This document shows, piece by piece, positions 1-11,469 of a stretch of DNA of 64,000 bases. Within the stretch, counting starts at the first letter, position 1. The number at the start of each line of letters is the position of its first letter. Position numbers and translations under genes: made by a program. Where the stretch lies: assembly GCF_000801105.2 (NCBI RefSeq), contig NC_079516.1, positions 51,133,265 to 51,197,264 of the forward strand, in the 5' to 3' direction. This DNA is from Raphanus sativus (lineage: Eukaryota > Streptophyta > Magnoliopsida > Brassicales > Brassicaceae). A model generated the notes under the pieces. It had not been told where the DNA came from. It worked only from the letters and a program-made list of their open reading frames with translations, and did no database searches.

Positions 1-800
1 TAAATTAATAATACTTTATTGAAATTTCGTTAATTTGGTGGTTTAGTTAAAAAGTTTATTAATAATTTTTATATTACAATATTTAGATTTGAATTATCAA
101 TTACGAAAAATATTACCATAGAAGATATTTTGTCTCCGTATTTGATCTGAATTTTTTGAGATAATTATCAACAGTAGTATTATTTTTTGAGTTTATAACA
201 ATAAAATTAATCAGTATTTCAAAAATTAATGACATTCTTTTACAAATACATATAAGTATTGTTCATAAATGTATTTATCATACAAAATTTATCTCTATTA
301 AGTATTAACTAATAAATATGCATTAAAAACCTGTAAAATTAGGAAAGGTATAAATTAGAGTAGCTGAAAATAGTTTAGAATAACTGAAAAATAAAGTAAA
401 AAATCAGCAAACAATCCGGAATATTTCGTAATTGCCAATAATTATCAGCATATGCTATAAATTAATTAAATAATATTACAAATAAGACTTTACTTTTTCT
501 TTTCTTTTAAAAGTCCTACACTCTTTTGAAACAAACTCTTCTTTCTCTAAAACCAGTGTCTGTCTGTCTGTTAGTTTGTTTGTTCTTTTCTGCCAGCTAG
601 CCAGTCGTCTGTTTCTGTTTATGTTTTCTTGAAGCAGAGCCAATATACTCACTTTTCTTTAAGTACGTTTTTGTTTACAATCAAGTAGAAATTCCAAAAA
701 AAAAAAAAAAAAAAAAAAGTAGAAATTCCAAAATTAATTAAATGAGGTTTGCTATTTCTTAAGCAAACTCCTCTAAATAATCTAAAACTTAAAAAGTATT
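1..800. other. AT-rich spacer, no gene seen
   Basis: No coding region or RNA gene is recognised. The stretch is AT-rich and includes a CTGT-rich patch near 557-620 and one poly(A) insertion (683-733), listed separately. It lies downstream of the F-box gene on the minus strand, so part of it may be that gene's 3' UTR. Confidence 0.5.
683..733 (+). mobile_element. Pure poly(A) micro-insertion with target duplication
   Basis: The 14-17-bp direct repeat AAGTAGAAATTCCAAAA lies on both sides of about 20 uninterrupted A residues. The arrangement is that of a target-primed reverse-transcription insertion retaining only the tail. The exact insert length is ambiguous because the repeat itself ends in A. 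Confidence 0.6.
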
Positions 801-2430
801 TTAGTCTAAAACTTGAGAAGGCCACAACCGCTTCCAGGTAGAAACTTCTTCCTCTGTACCCAACTTCTTTACACCGCCGTAAAAACCACAGACCTCATTC
901 CCCGTCTCACGGTGTTCCCTCCTCTTTAACACCGTCGTTTTCCACGGTGACTCCGGTTTGAACTGTCTAAACTCCATCACCACATTCTCTGCCCAATATA
1001 TAAAAAATATATATATTCACTCTCCTGCTAACGACTCAAATATTTCTGAAGAAACAAGATACATTTCTTATTAATTACCGTCGGCGATGCAACGACAGCT
1101 CTCTTCTCCGCCACAGTTTTGAAGGTGACCCACAACTCCAAACCACCAGCCATAAGGGAACTCTTTAGTTCTTCTCCACTGGATCTCGAAATGGTCACCA
1201 GGTCTAAGTTCCTGCAGACAATCAGAAACATGTAGGTCACGTGACTCTGTGTCCACTAGAGACGGTCTCAGTCTCTGCCACGTCACGTTTTCCTCCGCCG
1301 CACGCCGTCCATGCGCCGAGTATCTGAAAAACAATGAGAAACATTAAGGGACATGCATGAGAGAGAAACAAGTTTTCAAGAGTCTCATAGCTTTTACCTT
1401 GCTTGAAATGTATCAGTCTTGGCATCGTATCTGACTCTAGCATCGTAACACGACATCATGAATCCAACATGTCCGTTCTGCATCGAACCAAAACATATAT
1501 TATACTCCATTTCTATATTTCCAAAGATGTATATTATAGAGTTTTGATTATAGATTTATTATTTTATATGATAAACTATTTTCACAATTTTTAACTAATC
1601 AAAATTTAATAAATACAACTAATTTCTTCAACATTTACAAGTTTATCATTATTATAAACTACATAAATGTAAAAATTGTATAATTTTAATTCATGATTCA
1701 ATTATTAGACCATCTCCAGTCCATCTTTACAATAAATAAACTCTAAAACAGAGGAAAAATAGACTCTTACCTCTCGGTTGTAGACCTGAGCAGGAAACCA
1801 GAACTTGCCATTCTCAAGAGTCGAATACCAATACATCACAGAATCAATAGCTGATGACGAACCTCTGTTATGGCAACCATGGTTTGTTTTTAACCATGAA
1901 AAAGGTTTAAGATTGGCAGCAAGCCTCGACCTCCATTGTCTTGTGTTATTTCTACTACTTCTATTAGAGTTTCTGAAACATGACATTAACGTGGCGACAT
2001 GTGACTTCCACTCTTTAATCGCTGCATCACCCATTACTCTCCCCCATCTCTTCTCCACGTGCTTCTCCCAAAGATGATCGCTCCCACATTTATCCCTTAG
2101 CTCAGAGCAAACACAAGTCATAACACATAGCTCAGATGGAGAGAGCTTCTCCAAGATGCAGTCTAAGGTTAAGTCAGGTAAATCCAGCAGAGACATTTTG
2201 TTTTCATCATCTGGATTCTTCTTCTTATTCTTTCTTGTTTTCTTTCTCCATGCTAATGTTCTTCTTATTCCATTAGTATGGATAATGTTTCTTGCAAGCC
2301 AAGAAAGTATGAGTAACCAACAAATCGGGTTGGAGAAGCAAAACGAAAGGATCTTGAGGTACGTGTTCTCCATTGAAAACAAGAAATGTGGTGGAAAAGA
2401 GAAAGCGAGAGAACAGAATGACAATACCAT
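801..2430 (-). CDS. F-box family protein (At2g41170-like), four exons
   Basis: Predicted substrate-recognition subunit of an SCF E3 ubiquitin ligase. Exons read on the minus strand: 2430-1771, 1477-1398, 1323-1079 and 988-801; all junctions are GT-AG and the phases join, giving 390 codons. An F-box ([19 protein letters not shown] and following) sits at about residues 79-125, after a hydrophobic N-terminus that could be a membrane anchor (about residues 22-50) and a Lys-rich stretch. The C-terminal half carries the conserved blocks [37 protein letters not shown] and [14 protein letters not shown], typical of the plant F-box group that includes At2g26850. Start choice is open: Met at 2430 or Met-Glu-Asn at 2373; the latter gives 371 aa, nearer to family length as I recall it. 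It is the first gene of the Arabidopsis-collinear block. The ubiquitination target is unknown. Confidence 0.88.
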
Positions 2431-4487
2431 TAGTTGCTAGAGAGAGAGAAAGAGTTTGAAGGCTCTTGCCTTTAGGGTGACTCACACGCAAGCTGTCTCA
2501 TGTGGCTCACGCTTTGCGCGTGTGTCTATGTATTTTACAAGTATGAAGCAATATGCAAGGAGTCTTTGAGACTAGTGGGGTTTATAATTTGTAAAGATTC
2601 GTTGCTGAGGCTATTAAATTTTAAAACATTGAATTGGGTGAGCAATAAATAAATACTGGTGAGAGTTAGGTGGGGGCAGAGGAAGAACCAATGTTGTTGG
2701 TTTGGTCATTAAGGCTACATTGGCATTACCATGAGAGACAATGACCTTAAGAGTTTATGTCGTGTTTGTGTGACAGCTGGTGCTCTGTGACCAAACTTCG
2801 TCTTTAAACTATTCATAATTATCAACAACATCTAATGGATTTATAAACGCCTTCCCAACGACTTAACCTTTTGTTCTTTGTAGGCTTAATTATTCTACCA
2901 AAGTTCCAACTACTTTTATGTATATGTTTTAAAGATTATGGAAGAAAAAGTGGGTTTAGGGATCTATCCACGTTATCTTAGAAGTCTTAAAGCCACTATC
3001 TCACGAAACCATTAGACTTGGTCAACTCTTGTTGGGTTGTAACTCAACCAAAAGTGAGGTGGACTATACGACAAATGCAGTAGATTAGGTTTGAAAAAAA
3101 AACACTAATCCTTTTTATTTCCTAAGTGGAGAATCAAAACACATTTAAGTTTTAGAAAACCTAAGGGTCAATCAAAGACTCAGATGGTCTCAAACCAATT
3201 CCTTTCAGCAGTATCAGGAGAAAAGAAACAAAGTAAACTGAAGCTTCTGAAACCTTCTCTTTTGACAAGAGTCTGATGCAATGCAAGTGTATTTTAAGCT
3301 CATATGCATTTTATTCCTTCAGGAACTGAAATAAAGGAATGTGCAATTTTTACAATCAGCTTGTTTGAGTGTTTCTTGCCGGTCAAGATCACCAATTAAC
3401 GTAAACGTACTATCTCCAAGTGTATTTGTAAATTTGCATATGTTACCAACAGTGCATATTCGGTAACCAAACTTTCCTTGATTCTCCTACATCAGTTTTT
3501 TCTTTTCTTTTGGTCTGCGATCATGTGAACCGTTCTACTAAGGTTCTGCTTATTCACTGCACCAAGAAGGAAATCTCCAATGGTTAGTTTTATTTTACCA
3601 ACAACAATTCTTTGTAGGCTTAATTATTTTTATCTTCAAAAAGTTCATTTTTTTCAAAATGAAATTAAAAATGAAGCAATATTGACTCCAATGCATTGTT
3701 TCAATTTTTATAAAGAATATTCAAATTATATCCAATGTTCACTTTATCATTAATTATTAATAACAATTTATATTTTTTTAATATTTAGTAATTCTACCCA
3801 ACTGTTTTGTTTTGACAATAATTCAATACAATTTCTATTTAATATAAATTAAACATGATCATATAAAAAATTTATTGCATAATATGGATAAACAAACACA
3901 AAACACCATATTTGTAAAAAAAAGCACCTTTTATAATTTTTTTTCTTTAAATAATGAATAAAAGTGTTTAGAAGTAAAATATGAGTTTATTTATCTTCCA
4001 TTATTTTTAATCGAGTTAGTTTTTAAATGAATATTCTCATGTTTTTCAATATAAATATATAATTAGATAAAAATAATAGTCTAAATTTTAAAATTTATTG
4101 GATATTATTACCGTATATAATTTATTTTAGTAAAATATAAGAATAAGTAAAAGTTAAAGATCAATTTATAATTTAGAAAGTCTAGCTTCAAAACATAAAA
4201 ATAGTGAACAATATATATTCAAATTTGAAGTATCACTGTTCATTATTTTATTTTGAAGCAAGAAATGAACATTGTTGGAGCACAATTTATTTTAAAATAA
4301 AATGTGGAAAATAAATTACTATCAGAGTTTTTTCTTTTGATTAAAAAAAAAATCTACTGGAATTTAGTCCAATGGACTTCTCTTATTTACTTTTATCGAT
4401 ATGGACTTTCCTTTTATAATTTGATCCAGTGGGCTTCTCAATCAACAAAACGTAAAAGATACTAATACAGTACCACTATTTTTGTTG

Positions 4488-4534
4488 TAATGTTTTTTAG
4501 ATTTTTTTGTCAGCATAATGTTTTTTAGATTTTT
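4488..4534 (-). mobile_element. Micro-insertion, tail TGCTGAC-A(n)
   Basis: The 19-bp direct repeat TAATGTTTTTTAGATTTTT (4488-4506 and 4516-4534) is perfect and flanks TTGTCAGCA, part of the run that reads TGCTGACAAAAAAA on the minus strand. The same tail is found at 10902-10937. Confidence 0.65.
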
Positions 4535-4829
4535 ATAATTAGTTAATTTGTTTATTTGAATAGTATAAACACAGGAAAATCTATATTGAAATTAAAAATT
4601 TATGTTAAAATTAGAATTACGTAGATGGATATGTTAAAAGAATATCATCTAGTAAAAACAATATAGATCATCATAAGATCAGCTCCTAAATAAATTTAGC
4701 GTACTTGTATTTCTGCAACGAATAACAAAACTCAAACACATCGATCCAAAAGACTTCTTGTGGTATTACTCGAATCAACTTCATAGAACACATAGCTCCT
4801 GAGAACGTATCAGTTTCATATTCGATCAG

Positions 4830-4885
4830 AAGAAGTCCTTTGGATTGGTTGTTCCCAAAAAAAAAACAAAAGAAGTCCTTTGGAT
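4830..4885 (+). mobile_element. Micro-insertion, 24 bp with A-run
   Basis: The perfect 16-bp repeat AAGAAGTCCTTTGGAT (4830-4845 and 4870-4885) flanks 24 bp (4846-4869) that begin TGGTTGTTCCC and end in a ten-A run plus CAA. Confidence 0.7.
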
Positions 4886-5062
4886 CTATCCGTTTACTTA
4901 AAAGTCAACACACATGTCCTCCTCATGATGCAACCAAGCCTTTTTACTATTTAGTTTCCAATCCTTGTCTGTTTGTTTCAACAATTTATTCGGCTGTGGT
5001 ATTATGGCCATATCGTAATTAATTAGGCCCAATTTAAAATTTTCATCGCCATCAACGTAGTT

Positions 5063-5109
5063 GGTCATTAGCTAGTTAATCGTGACAAAAAGGGTCATTA
5101 GCTAGCTAA
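5063..5109 (+). mobile_element. Micro-insertion, tail GTGACAAAAA
   Basis: A 17-bp repeat with one mismatch (GGTCATTAGCTAGTTAA at 5063-5079, GGTCATTAGCTAGCTAA at 5093-5109) flanks the 13-bp insert TCGTGACAAAAAG. The mismatch suggests an older event than the perfect examples. Confidence 0.6.
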
Positions 5110-5634
5110 ATATATGCAAGTTCTGGCCAAACAAAAAGAAGTTTGTGCCGACAAATTCTTTAATTTTTAAGCAATTTTTTTTGTTCACTTAATTTTAAGT
5201 AATTTAAATGGGGAAAAATGTGAGGCGTTTGGAATAATGAGATCGATAAATATAAATGTGATAGATTTTTTCTTTTATTTGAACGATATGTGGTTGTTAA
5301 CTTTATTTTTCCTTTAAATGAAACTTTCCATGTTCATTATGGTGTCACTTGGTGAAACTACCTAATTATTTTTGAGGAAACAAATAAATCTTCCGTGATA
5401 CATACTTTTCTAACTTTTATGGGCAATTGCATGGAGCTAAATCGTAAACTTGGTTCTCTATAAATCTTTGTTAGATTTATCATTGAGAAAGAAAAAAAAA
5501 ACTTAATCCGGGTTATGTATACATATTGAATATAAGAAAATACTAAAAATTTATTGACGCGTTTGATCACTGAACTGATACACAATACTTATATTTGCTT
5601 AGAATCCAGGCTACAGCCTAAATTACACGTTGAA

Positions 5635-6041
5635 ATAACTGTTTGCCAGCAGCAATCTGCCAGGAAGCTGGAATGCATGCGGTGCGTAAGAACAGATATG
5701 TGATACTGCCCAAGGATTTCGAGAAGGGTTACCGCTCAAATGTGAAGAAGCCAGACACGGACTTTGAGTTCTACAAGTGAGGAGAAAGCAGAAGATGTGA
5801 AGCAGATTATGCGTGTTGTTAAAATGGACGTGGATTTGCCTGTTTAATGTATGAGCTAAGTTGCATCTCTAATTTTTGAAGCTCAAGTTCACACATGTTT
5901 GTGTTTCTTTAGTCTCTCGGCCTTTACAGTTCAATTTTTAAGAAAACAGTGGCAGTGTAACATATACATTAGCTAAGTTGCATCTCTAATTTTTTGGGTT
6001 TGTGTTAAAAAAAAAAAAAAAAAAAAAATAACTGTTTGCCA
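5635..6041 (+). pseudogene. RPT3: 5'-truncated processed retrocopy of 26S proteasome ATPase RPT3
   Basis: Bases 5649-5779 translate as the last 43 codons of RPT3 (regulatory particle ATPase subunit 6B), running from AAICQEAGMHAVRKNRYVIL to the family's C-terminal DFEFYK and stop. A 3' UTR of about 220 bp follows and ends in a run of about 20 A (about 6007-6027). The 14-bp direct repeat ATAACTGTTTGCCA flanks the copy at 5635-5648 and 6028-6041. These are the marks of LINE-mediated retroposition of an mRNA. Only the 3' end of the coding region is present, so no functional ATPase can be made; the surviving frame is intact, which points to a fairly recent insertion. Confidence 0.92.
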
Positions 6042-6409
6042 AAAGAAGTGTACTACAGTAGTAGCTGAAGGAATTCTAATTAGGAGTAAATAGAGGGAGA
6101 TAGAGGTCCCGCATTAACATTAGACCGATTTTAAGAGACCTTTTAACTAGGACCTGACCACACTGCACATACGTCCTCCCTCTTCCCACTAGTCCACTTG
6201 GACCCCCTTCATTTAATGTCGATCACTTCTTAAATTATAAGTTTTTTTCTTTCTAATCATACAAGACTATTACAGTTCAAAACAAATATCTGCAATTTGT
6301 TTTGATAATAATAATACTAAAAATACGTTTTGAAATTTAGCAAATAACTTATTTTGTTAGAGTCGGCCAAAGTAAACCGTCAAAATCTAGCTAGCTGATT
6401 GAAATTTAT

Positions 6410-6461
6410 AATAATTCTTATCAAATCTTTTTTTTTTGATCAAATAATTCTTATCAAATCT
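6410..6461 (-). mobile_element. Micro-insertion, tail TGATC-A(n)
   Basis: A perfect 19-bp repeat AATAATTCTTATCAAATCT (6410-6428 and 6443-6461) flanks 14 bp that read TGATCAAAAAAAAA on the minus strand. The same tail occurs near 25755-25778. Confidence 0.72.
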
Positions 6462-6465
6462 ATAA

Positions 6466-6468
6466 TGA

Positions 6469-6508
<40 letters not shown>

Positions 6509-6510
6509 TT
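6466..6510. repeat. AT dinucleotide microsatellite
   Basis: Alternating TA/AT tract interrupted once by ATGTAT. It lies directly after the micro-insertion at 6410-6461. Confidence 0.8.
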
Positions 6511-7329
6511 GACACGTTTTCTTGAAAAAGTAACTAAAATCCACTAAACTAAATCACGGGCTAGGCCTAGATCTTTATCTACAACGTCATACTTGAATTT
6601 GGAGCAGAGTGCTTAGACGATTTGTATTGAAATTCCATGCTCACCAATTGAATGGACTCTAATTAAATAACTTTCCATTCTGCATCGTATATATTCTAAT
6701 TCAATAAGTTGTATATATTCGAAACAGATGAAATGTTATTAGCATTTTAGTTTGATCTTTTTTGTGTGTGTGTGTTTGCAAGGTATGTTTAGCTAATGAG
6801 ACATGTTCAGTAATAGTATCTTATAATCGCATTATTTTCAAACCATCGACAGTACACCATCTTGTTAGGATGGTATTGTCATCTTTCTTGTCCGAAGATT
6901 ATTGTTAACAAATGCTTTTTGATGTACTATTAACTTTAATGATCTACCTAAAGTCGAGTATTAATTGGTAAATTAGCAAACAATACATAATAGACGAAAC
7001 GAACGTAAAGAAATATTTGAAATATAACGTTCTAGACATGCCGAACAAATAAACTAACAGAAGAATTGGAAACGTACACAAAGATAAGTATGTACGATTT
7101 GAACTTGCCGGTTAAAAAGAGTCGAGAAAAAAAAAATATTTGTAACACAAAGAGTCCAGAAGAATATTTAATTTAACTGTGGGTTAATTCATCACGAGGG
7201 TTAATCGAGTCCTTCCATGGTTCCCGCGAAGGTTAAATTTGTTTTTTCTTCGTTTTGTCTTTCGTATTTGTGTGATTTGCCTTCAGTTATAATTAAGGTG
7301 GTGACATCACTATCGACGGGTCAAGTGAG

Positions 7330-7337
7330 TGACGTCA
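7330..7337. promoter_or_regulatory. Candidate TGA-bZIP site TGACGTCA
   Basis: The palindrome TGACGTCA lies about 830 bp upstream of the SIB2 start codon, a few bases after GGTCAA (a reverse W-box core, TTGACC). TGA-class bZIP factors and WRKY factors bind such sites in salicylate-responsive plant genes, and SIB proteins are known to be defence-responsive. A single 8-bp match upstream of a gene is weak evidence of function. Confidence 0.3.
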
Positions 7338-8164
7338 TGGCGTCTATATGTCTAAGTCACCGATATAGACGTGGCGCTTCTCTGGAGGACCTGATGGCTA
7401 ACTCAAGCCCACGGCGGCTTCCACTTAAACTTTATTCACTTTTTTTCCCGTCACGCGAGTGTTTGGCACGTACATAACACTTCGAGCACTGCTAAAACCC
7501 TTGGATAATTCTAATTTAATTATTTTCCTCGTGAATATTGGTTCTTGCTTACGTGGATATATTGTTGGGAAGTATAAAATTCCAGTGTTGACACAATTAT
7601 ACTATGCACTAATTGAGAGCACCTCAATATGGGGAAGTCCTCTTCAAAAATTCTTGATAATATATATAAATCTTAAAACAATTAGTACGTATATGTTAAA
7701 AGAAGAGTTCAATAGATTACCAATCTTGTTTTGTTTATACATTGTAATGATTGGTCATGTTGGTATTATGTTATATAGTACCGTATTGTGTATAGTTCTG
7801 AAAAGAGAAATAAAACTCCACAATTCACACCACGTCCAACTACAATTATGTACAGAATAGTAATAAATCATACCTGTTAAAAGCAAGGCTAGTAATCACA
7901 TTGAGAAAAAGCGGTGGAGAAAGGAGTAAGTGTCAAAAAAATACGCGCGTAGAGTGAACGTGCCGTCGGTAACAGCAGCCGAGGACCCAATGGGACTTGT
8001 CACTAAATTTTTGTTTTGCTTCCCTTCGCATTCAATTCCACTCTCCTAAAATTAGCATATAGCATTTATATATGTTTAGAATTTGGGCTCAAACAAGAGA
8101 CCTCACATTCTAGATATTCTTTTTTCTTCTTTCTTTTTGGGTTCTTCACAAAAGAATCAAGAAG

Positions 8165-8587
8165 ATGAAGTCATCATCGACCTTGCTCACAAGCTTGAAC
8201 CAGAGACAGCCATCTTCATCTCCGACAAGAAAACAACCGAAGCAGAAGAGGAAAGCCACGACGACTAACGATAACAAACCCATCAAAGTCCGTTACATAT
8301 CGAATCCTATGAGAGTAGAGACTTGCCCTTCTAAGTTCAGAGAGCTTGTTCAAGAACTCACCGGTCAAGACGCCGCCGATCTACCTCAGGAGGCCACCAC
8401 TTACGCCGCGGCAGATCCTCAACAGGTGGAGATGAATCCTGAGCCTTTGGAAGAAGGGATCCGTGAGTACTACTCACCGTTGGATGAGGAAGTGTTCAAT
8501 GCTCCTCAAATGTCGGCGGGTCTGTCTGCGTTTTTCTCGTCTGGATTTTACAATGTGAATGCCTTAGGGAGCATTGGCTCTCTCTAA
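8165..8587 (+). CDS. SIB2: Sigma factor binding protein 2 (VQ-motif protein)
   Basis: Single-exon gene of 140 codons. It carries the VQ motif FRELVQELTGQ (FxxxVQxLTG) at about residues 58-68, just after the conserved block KPIKVRYISNPMRV. The N-terminus is Ser/Thr/Lys-rich (chloroplast transit and possible nuclear signal), and the acidic C-terminus ends with FFSSGFYNVNALGSIGSL, which matches Arabidopsis SIB2 (At2g41180) better than SIB1. SIB proteins bind the plastid sigma factor SIG1 and, in the nucleus, group I WRKY factors such as WRKY33, and take part in defence against necrotrophs. The start ATG at 8165 follows an AG-rich leader. Its 3' UTR carries a micro-insertion (8694-8743). Flanked by the F-box and amino acid transporter genes as in Arabidopsis. 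Confidence 0.93.
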   Translation: MKSSSTLLTSLNQRQPSSSPTRKQPKQKRKATTTNDNKPIKVRYISNPMRVETCPSKFRELVQELTGQDAADLPQEATTYAAADPQQVEMNPEPLEEGIREYYSPLDEEVFNAPQMSAGLSAFFSSGFYNVNALGSIGSL

Positions 8588-9126
8588 AAATCTTATATTT
8601 TTTTCTAAAAAAAATGGTGTCACATCGATCAGAAGAAGAAATCGATCGTCTTATAGTTTAGGGTTTCGTCGATACCTATATATATGGATGTATAACATAT
8701 GGAGTTCTGAGTGTTACAAAGAAAAAAAACATATGGAGTTCTGTTTTTTTTTTTCATTTGGTTTGCGGCGAATTATTTGTGTTTGTGAGTAAATAAAATC
8801 GTGTTTTGTTGGGTGGTAATAATTCTGTATTCAGTTCGATCTCCGATGTAGAAAATGATCGGGAATGAAACGGAAAAAAGGAACGCCCAAAGCTTTTATG
8901 TCATGATGGACTTTAGTAGAACATTTGGATAGATGTATGATGTATCCCTTTTCTTTTTGGACTTTGGAAGATTTTTATTTTCGGATGGCCCCCATCTTCA
9001 TGTAAAAGAACTATGTAGTATTAAATTAAATTACTGTTTCTAAAAATTTCGTGAAATCATATGAGGTAGTCTAATATAGTAGAACGTTCAGATAGATGTT
9101 AATTAAGGGGATGTAACCTCTAGTCA
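8588..9126. other. SIB2 3' region
   Basis: No gene is recognised. This probably contains the SIB2 3' UTR and polyadenylation region and includes the micro-insertion at 8694-8743. Confidence 0.5.
8694..8743 (+). mobile_element. Micro-insertion in SIB2 3' UTR, tail GTGTTAC-A-rich
   Basis: The perfect 16-bp repeat AACATATGGAGTTCTG (8694-8709 and 8728-8743) flanks the 18-bp insert AGTGTTACAAAGAAAAAA. The insert is nearly the same as that at 35304-35319 (GTGTTAC followed by nine A). Confidence 0.75.
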
Positions 9127-9327
9127 TAGTGGTGGAGTTAGGAAAAAAAACCATTGGGTCAAAAAAAATTATATATGAAATTGACTAGATATTAAGGGGG
9201 TCATCAAACTACTAAAACTCAACCAATTACTCTTAGATATATTACAAATTTATGCCTAAATTTGATTAATTCTTAAAATTGATATGGGTCAAATGACCCA
9301 CATGCTTCTCAGCTGCCTCCGGCACTG
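9127..9327. mobile_element. Probable hAT-type MITE, about 200 bp
   Basis: The ends are imperfect inverted repeats: TAGTGGTGGAG at the left and, read inwards from the right, CAGTGCCGGAG. TAGTCA occurs immediately outside both ends, a partial match to the 8-bp target duplication of hAT elements. The interior is AT-rich with no coding potential. Confidence 0.5.
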
Positions 9328-9973
9328 CATAGTCATGCATTAAAAGAAAATCTTGGTTGTGTTCTTCAGTGATTTATAAACTTGTTTAAGCTTATAGTTA
9401 CACTTTCCTCGTGGTGAAAGGTTATATTTCAAAATACAAACACAAAGAAATGTAAGTTTTTCTCAATTGAAATTCTAGACTTGTACCATGTGATGTTCTT
9501 TATGTTCTCCTGAATGCATTAATCTATTAACCGAACCTCAAGGTGATTTACTATAATTACATTTCTGCTGGTGAAATTTAAATTTCAGTTTAGACGATGT
9601 AAGATATGCAAGCTTCTTCAGTATGAATGTATGATATAAGATGTAGACTGTAGCATCCACTCGGAACCGCTTGTTTCACGCGGCCAATAAATCCAACTAG
9701 TTTAAAAGTATTTGTGACAAGAATTGGCTCGTTAATACGTAGTTTGTTATCCATATATGTAATTCTCTTGTCATCAACCTTCCATCATATCACTGATTTA
9801 AGAAATCTAAGTTTGTATTCGAATGAAATGTACCTTGTTGTTAATAAAGGCATATGGACCAACCAATTCCATATAGAAGAGCATCTATTGTATATTAGAA
9901 CATACATTAGACCATTGTTTTATAATTTCCGTAAGTCATTGTAACTCGCTCATTAGAAACGGAAAAACCAATA
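9328..9973. other. Spacer without recognised feature
   Basis: AT-rich sequence between the putative hAT MITE and a Helitron. An open frame at 9714-9944 has no recognisable similarity. Confidence 0.5.
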
Positions 9974-10682
9974 TCTATCTTATTAAAACAGAAACATTCT
10001 GTTGGACCTAACATTTATTTTGTAAGTTTTTAAATTAATCTATTTTATTAAAACAGAAACATTCTGTTGGATCTAACATTTATTTTGTAAGTTTTTAAAT
10101 TAAATACACATTTATATTTTATAGTTAAACATACATTAAGTCACTAATGTTTTTTCTTTATACTACTATCCATGTTTCCAAACAATATACTTATTTCTTT
10201 ATACTACTATCAATGTTTCCAAACAATATATTTTTTTATACTACTATTAATGTTTCCAAATAATACAATAATTAATCTTAGTTATTTTATATCATTTTCT
10301 CTTTAAAATTTTGTAGAAACGTCATAATTTCATGAATTGCAAAATAGTGAACTTTAAAATTTCGATTATAAGATTACAAATTATGAAACTATTACAATTT
10401 AAATCCAATTAGATTACATATCGGTCATTCCATCAGTTCAATCGGTTAGTCTCGGGTTTTAGTGATTTTTTAATATGAATATTTTAAAAACATAAATTGA
10501 ATTGTCAGATCTCCGGATTAACCGGTATAATCACAATCGGGTTGAATTTAAAAATACTGATTTAAATACAAAAATATTTTAAATACACACTCTTTAAAAA
10601 TAACCAAAATATTTGTTAAATTATTAGTGAAATTTTTCATCGTAAAATATTCCGCGCTTCAAAAGCGCGGATCAAAATCTAG
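9974..10682 (+). mobile_element. Non-autonomous Helitron with duplicated 5' end
   Basis: It begins TCTATCTTATTAAAACAGAA, the typical 5' terminus of Brassicaceae ATREP/Helitron elements, and ends in a GC hairpin (CCGCGCTTC / AAAAGCGCGG) followed by ATCAAAATCTAG, inserted between A and T. No transposase is encoded. The first 65 bp are repeated in tandem (second TC at 10039), and at about 10155-10265 a unit of roughly 45 bp containing ATACTACTAT and ATGTTTCCAAA is present three times. Confidence 0.85.
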
Positions 10683-11469
10683 TTCATATTAAAAGTCAAC
10701 TACTAATGATAAAAAGTCAACTAACAGTGAATCTTTACTTTATAGTATGTATTTATGAAACACTTTATTGGTTGAACTATAAACATTTGGCTGGACCGAC
10801 AACCTTCAAGTCTCGTTACTTCCATCCACCATGTCTTGTCGGTTATGATGAGACTTGGGATATTTGGGTAAATGATTAGAACATCAAATGAAAAATACGA
10901 GTTTTGGTTTCATTTTTTGTCAGCATTTTGGTTTCATATTTGCACCAAAACTTTTGAATTGTTCAATTAATTACTCATGTGTACACAATGAGTAAGTAAA
11001 TAGTTTCGGTTATATGACAAGAATTAAGCATATAAAAATTCTATCAATTATTTTGAATATTTCGAAACAAAAATTGGATTTTTGTGGTTTTCTTTAGTTA
11101 TGATATTTTCTAAGATTTTTTCTCTCTTTTAAATAAAACTTGTTTATGTGTGCAGTATGTGCTTGTTGCTTATAATATCTTTCTTGTGGCAAACGTATAC
11201 CAAGCGAGGGCCCAATATTCCACTGTCTTCTTTCGAAAGTTTTAATGCTTGCGAATGAAATAGTCAATTCAGATTTAAATAGAAGAAAGATGCCCACAAA
11301 AATAAAGAAAATACACAAAACTACAAAAAGCAAACATGACAACTTTTGAGAAAGCAAAACCTTTCACTAATCTTATTACTACTTTAAAGTCCAAATTGAT
11401 CTTAATAAAGATTTTTATTAGCATAAACATAAACATTAAACTCAAAAAAGAGAGACTATGGTGGCTTCT
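10683..11469. other. Spacer downstream of the transporter gene
   Basis: No gene is recognised. Holds the micro-insertion 10902-10937, and its right part is probably the 3' UTR of the minus-strand transporter gene. Confidence 0.5.
10902..10937 (-). mobile_element. Micro-insertion, tail TGCTGAC-A(n)
   Basis: The 12-bp repeat TTTTGGTTTCAT (10902-10913 and 10926-10937) flanks TTTTTGTCAGCA, on the minus strand TGCTGACAAAAA. This is the same tail as at 4488-4534. Confidence 0.65.

Larger units (their letters stand above)
2431..5634. other. Spacer between F-box gene and RPT3 retrocopy
   Basis: No gene is recognised in about 3.2 kb. The first few hundred bases should hold the promoter of the minus-strand F-box gene. 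The rest is AT-rich and contains three micro-insertions (4488-4534, 4830-4885, 5063-5109) listed separately. Confidence 0.5.
6042..8164. other. Spacer and upstream region of SIB2
   Basis: No gene is recognised. It holds an AT dinucleotide tract near 6468-6510, a micro-insertion at 6410-6461 and, at about 7200-7480, a stretch visibly less AT-rich than its surroundings that contains a palindromic TGACGTCA (separate entry). Open frames at 7217-7477 and 7459-7860 show no family resemblance. Confidence 0.5.

Noticed and set aside
7459..7860. 133-codon open frame upstream of SIB2
   Set aside because: Hydrophobic, AT-driven composition and no family resemblance.
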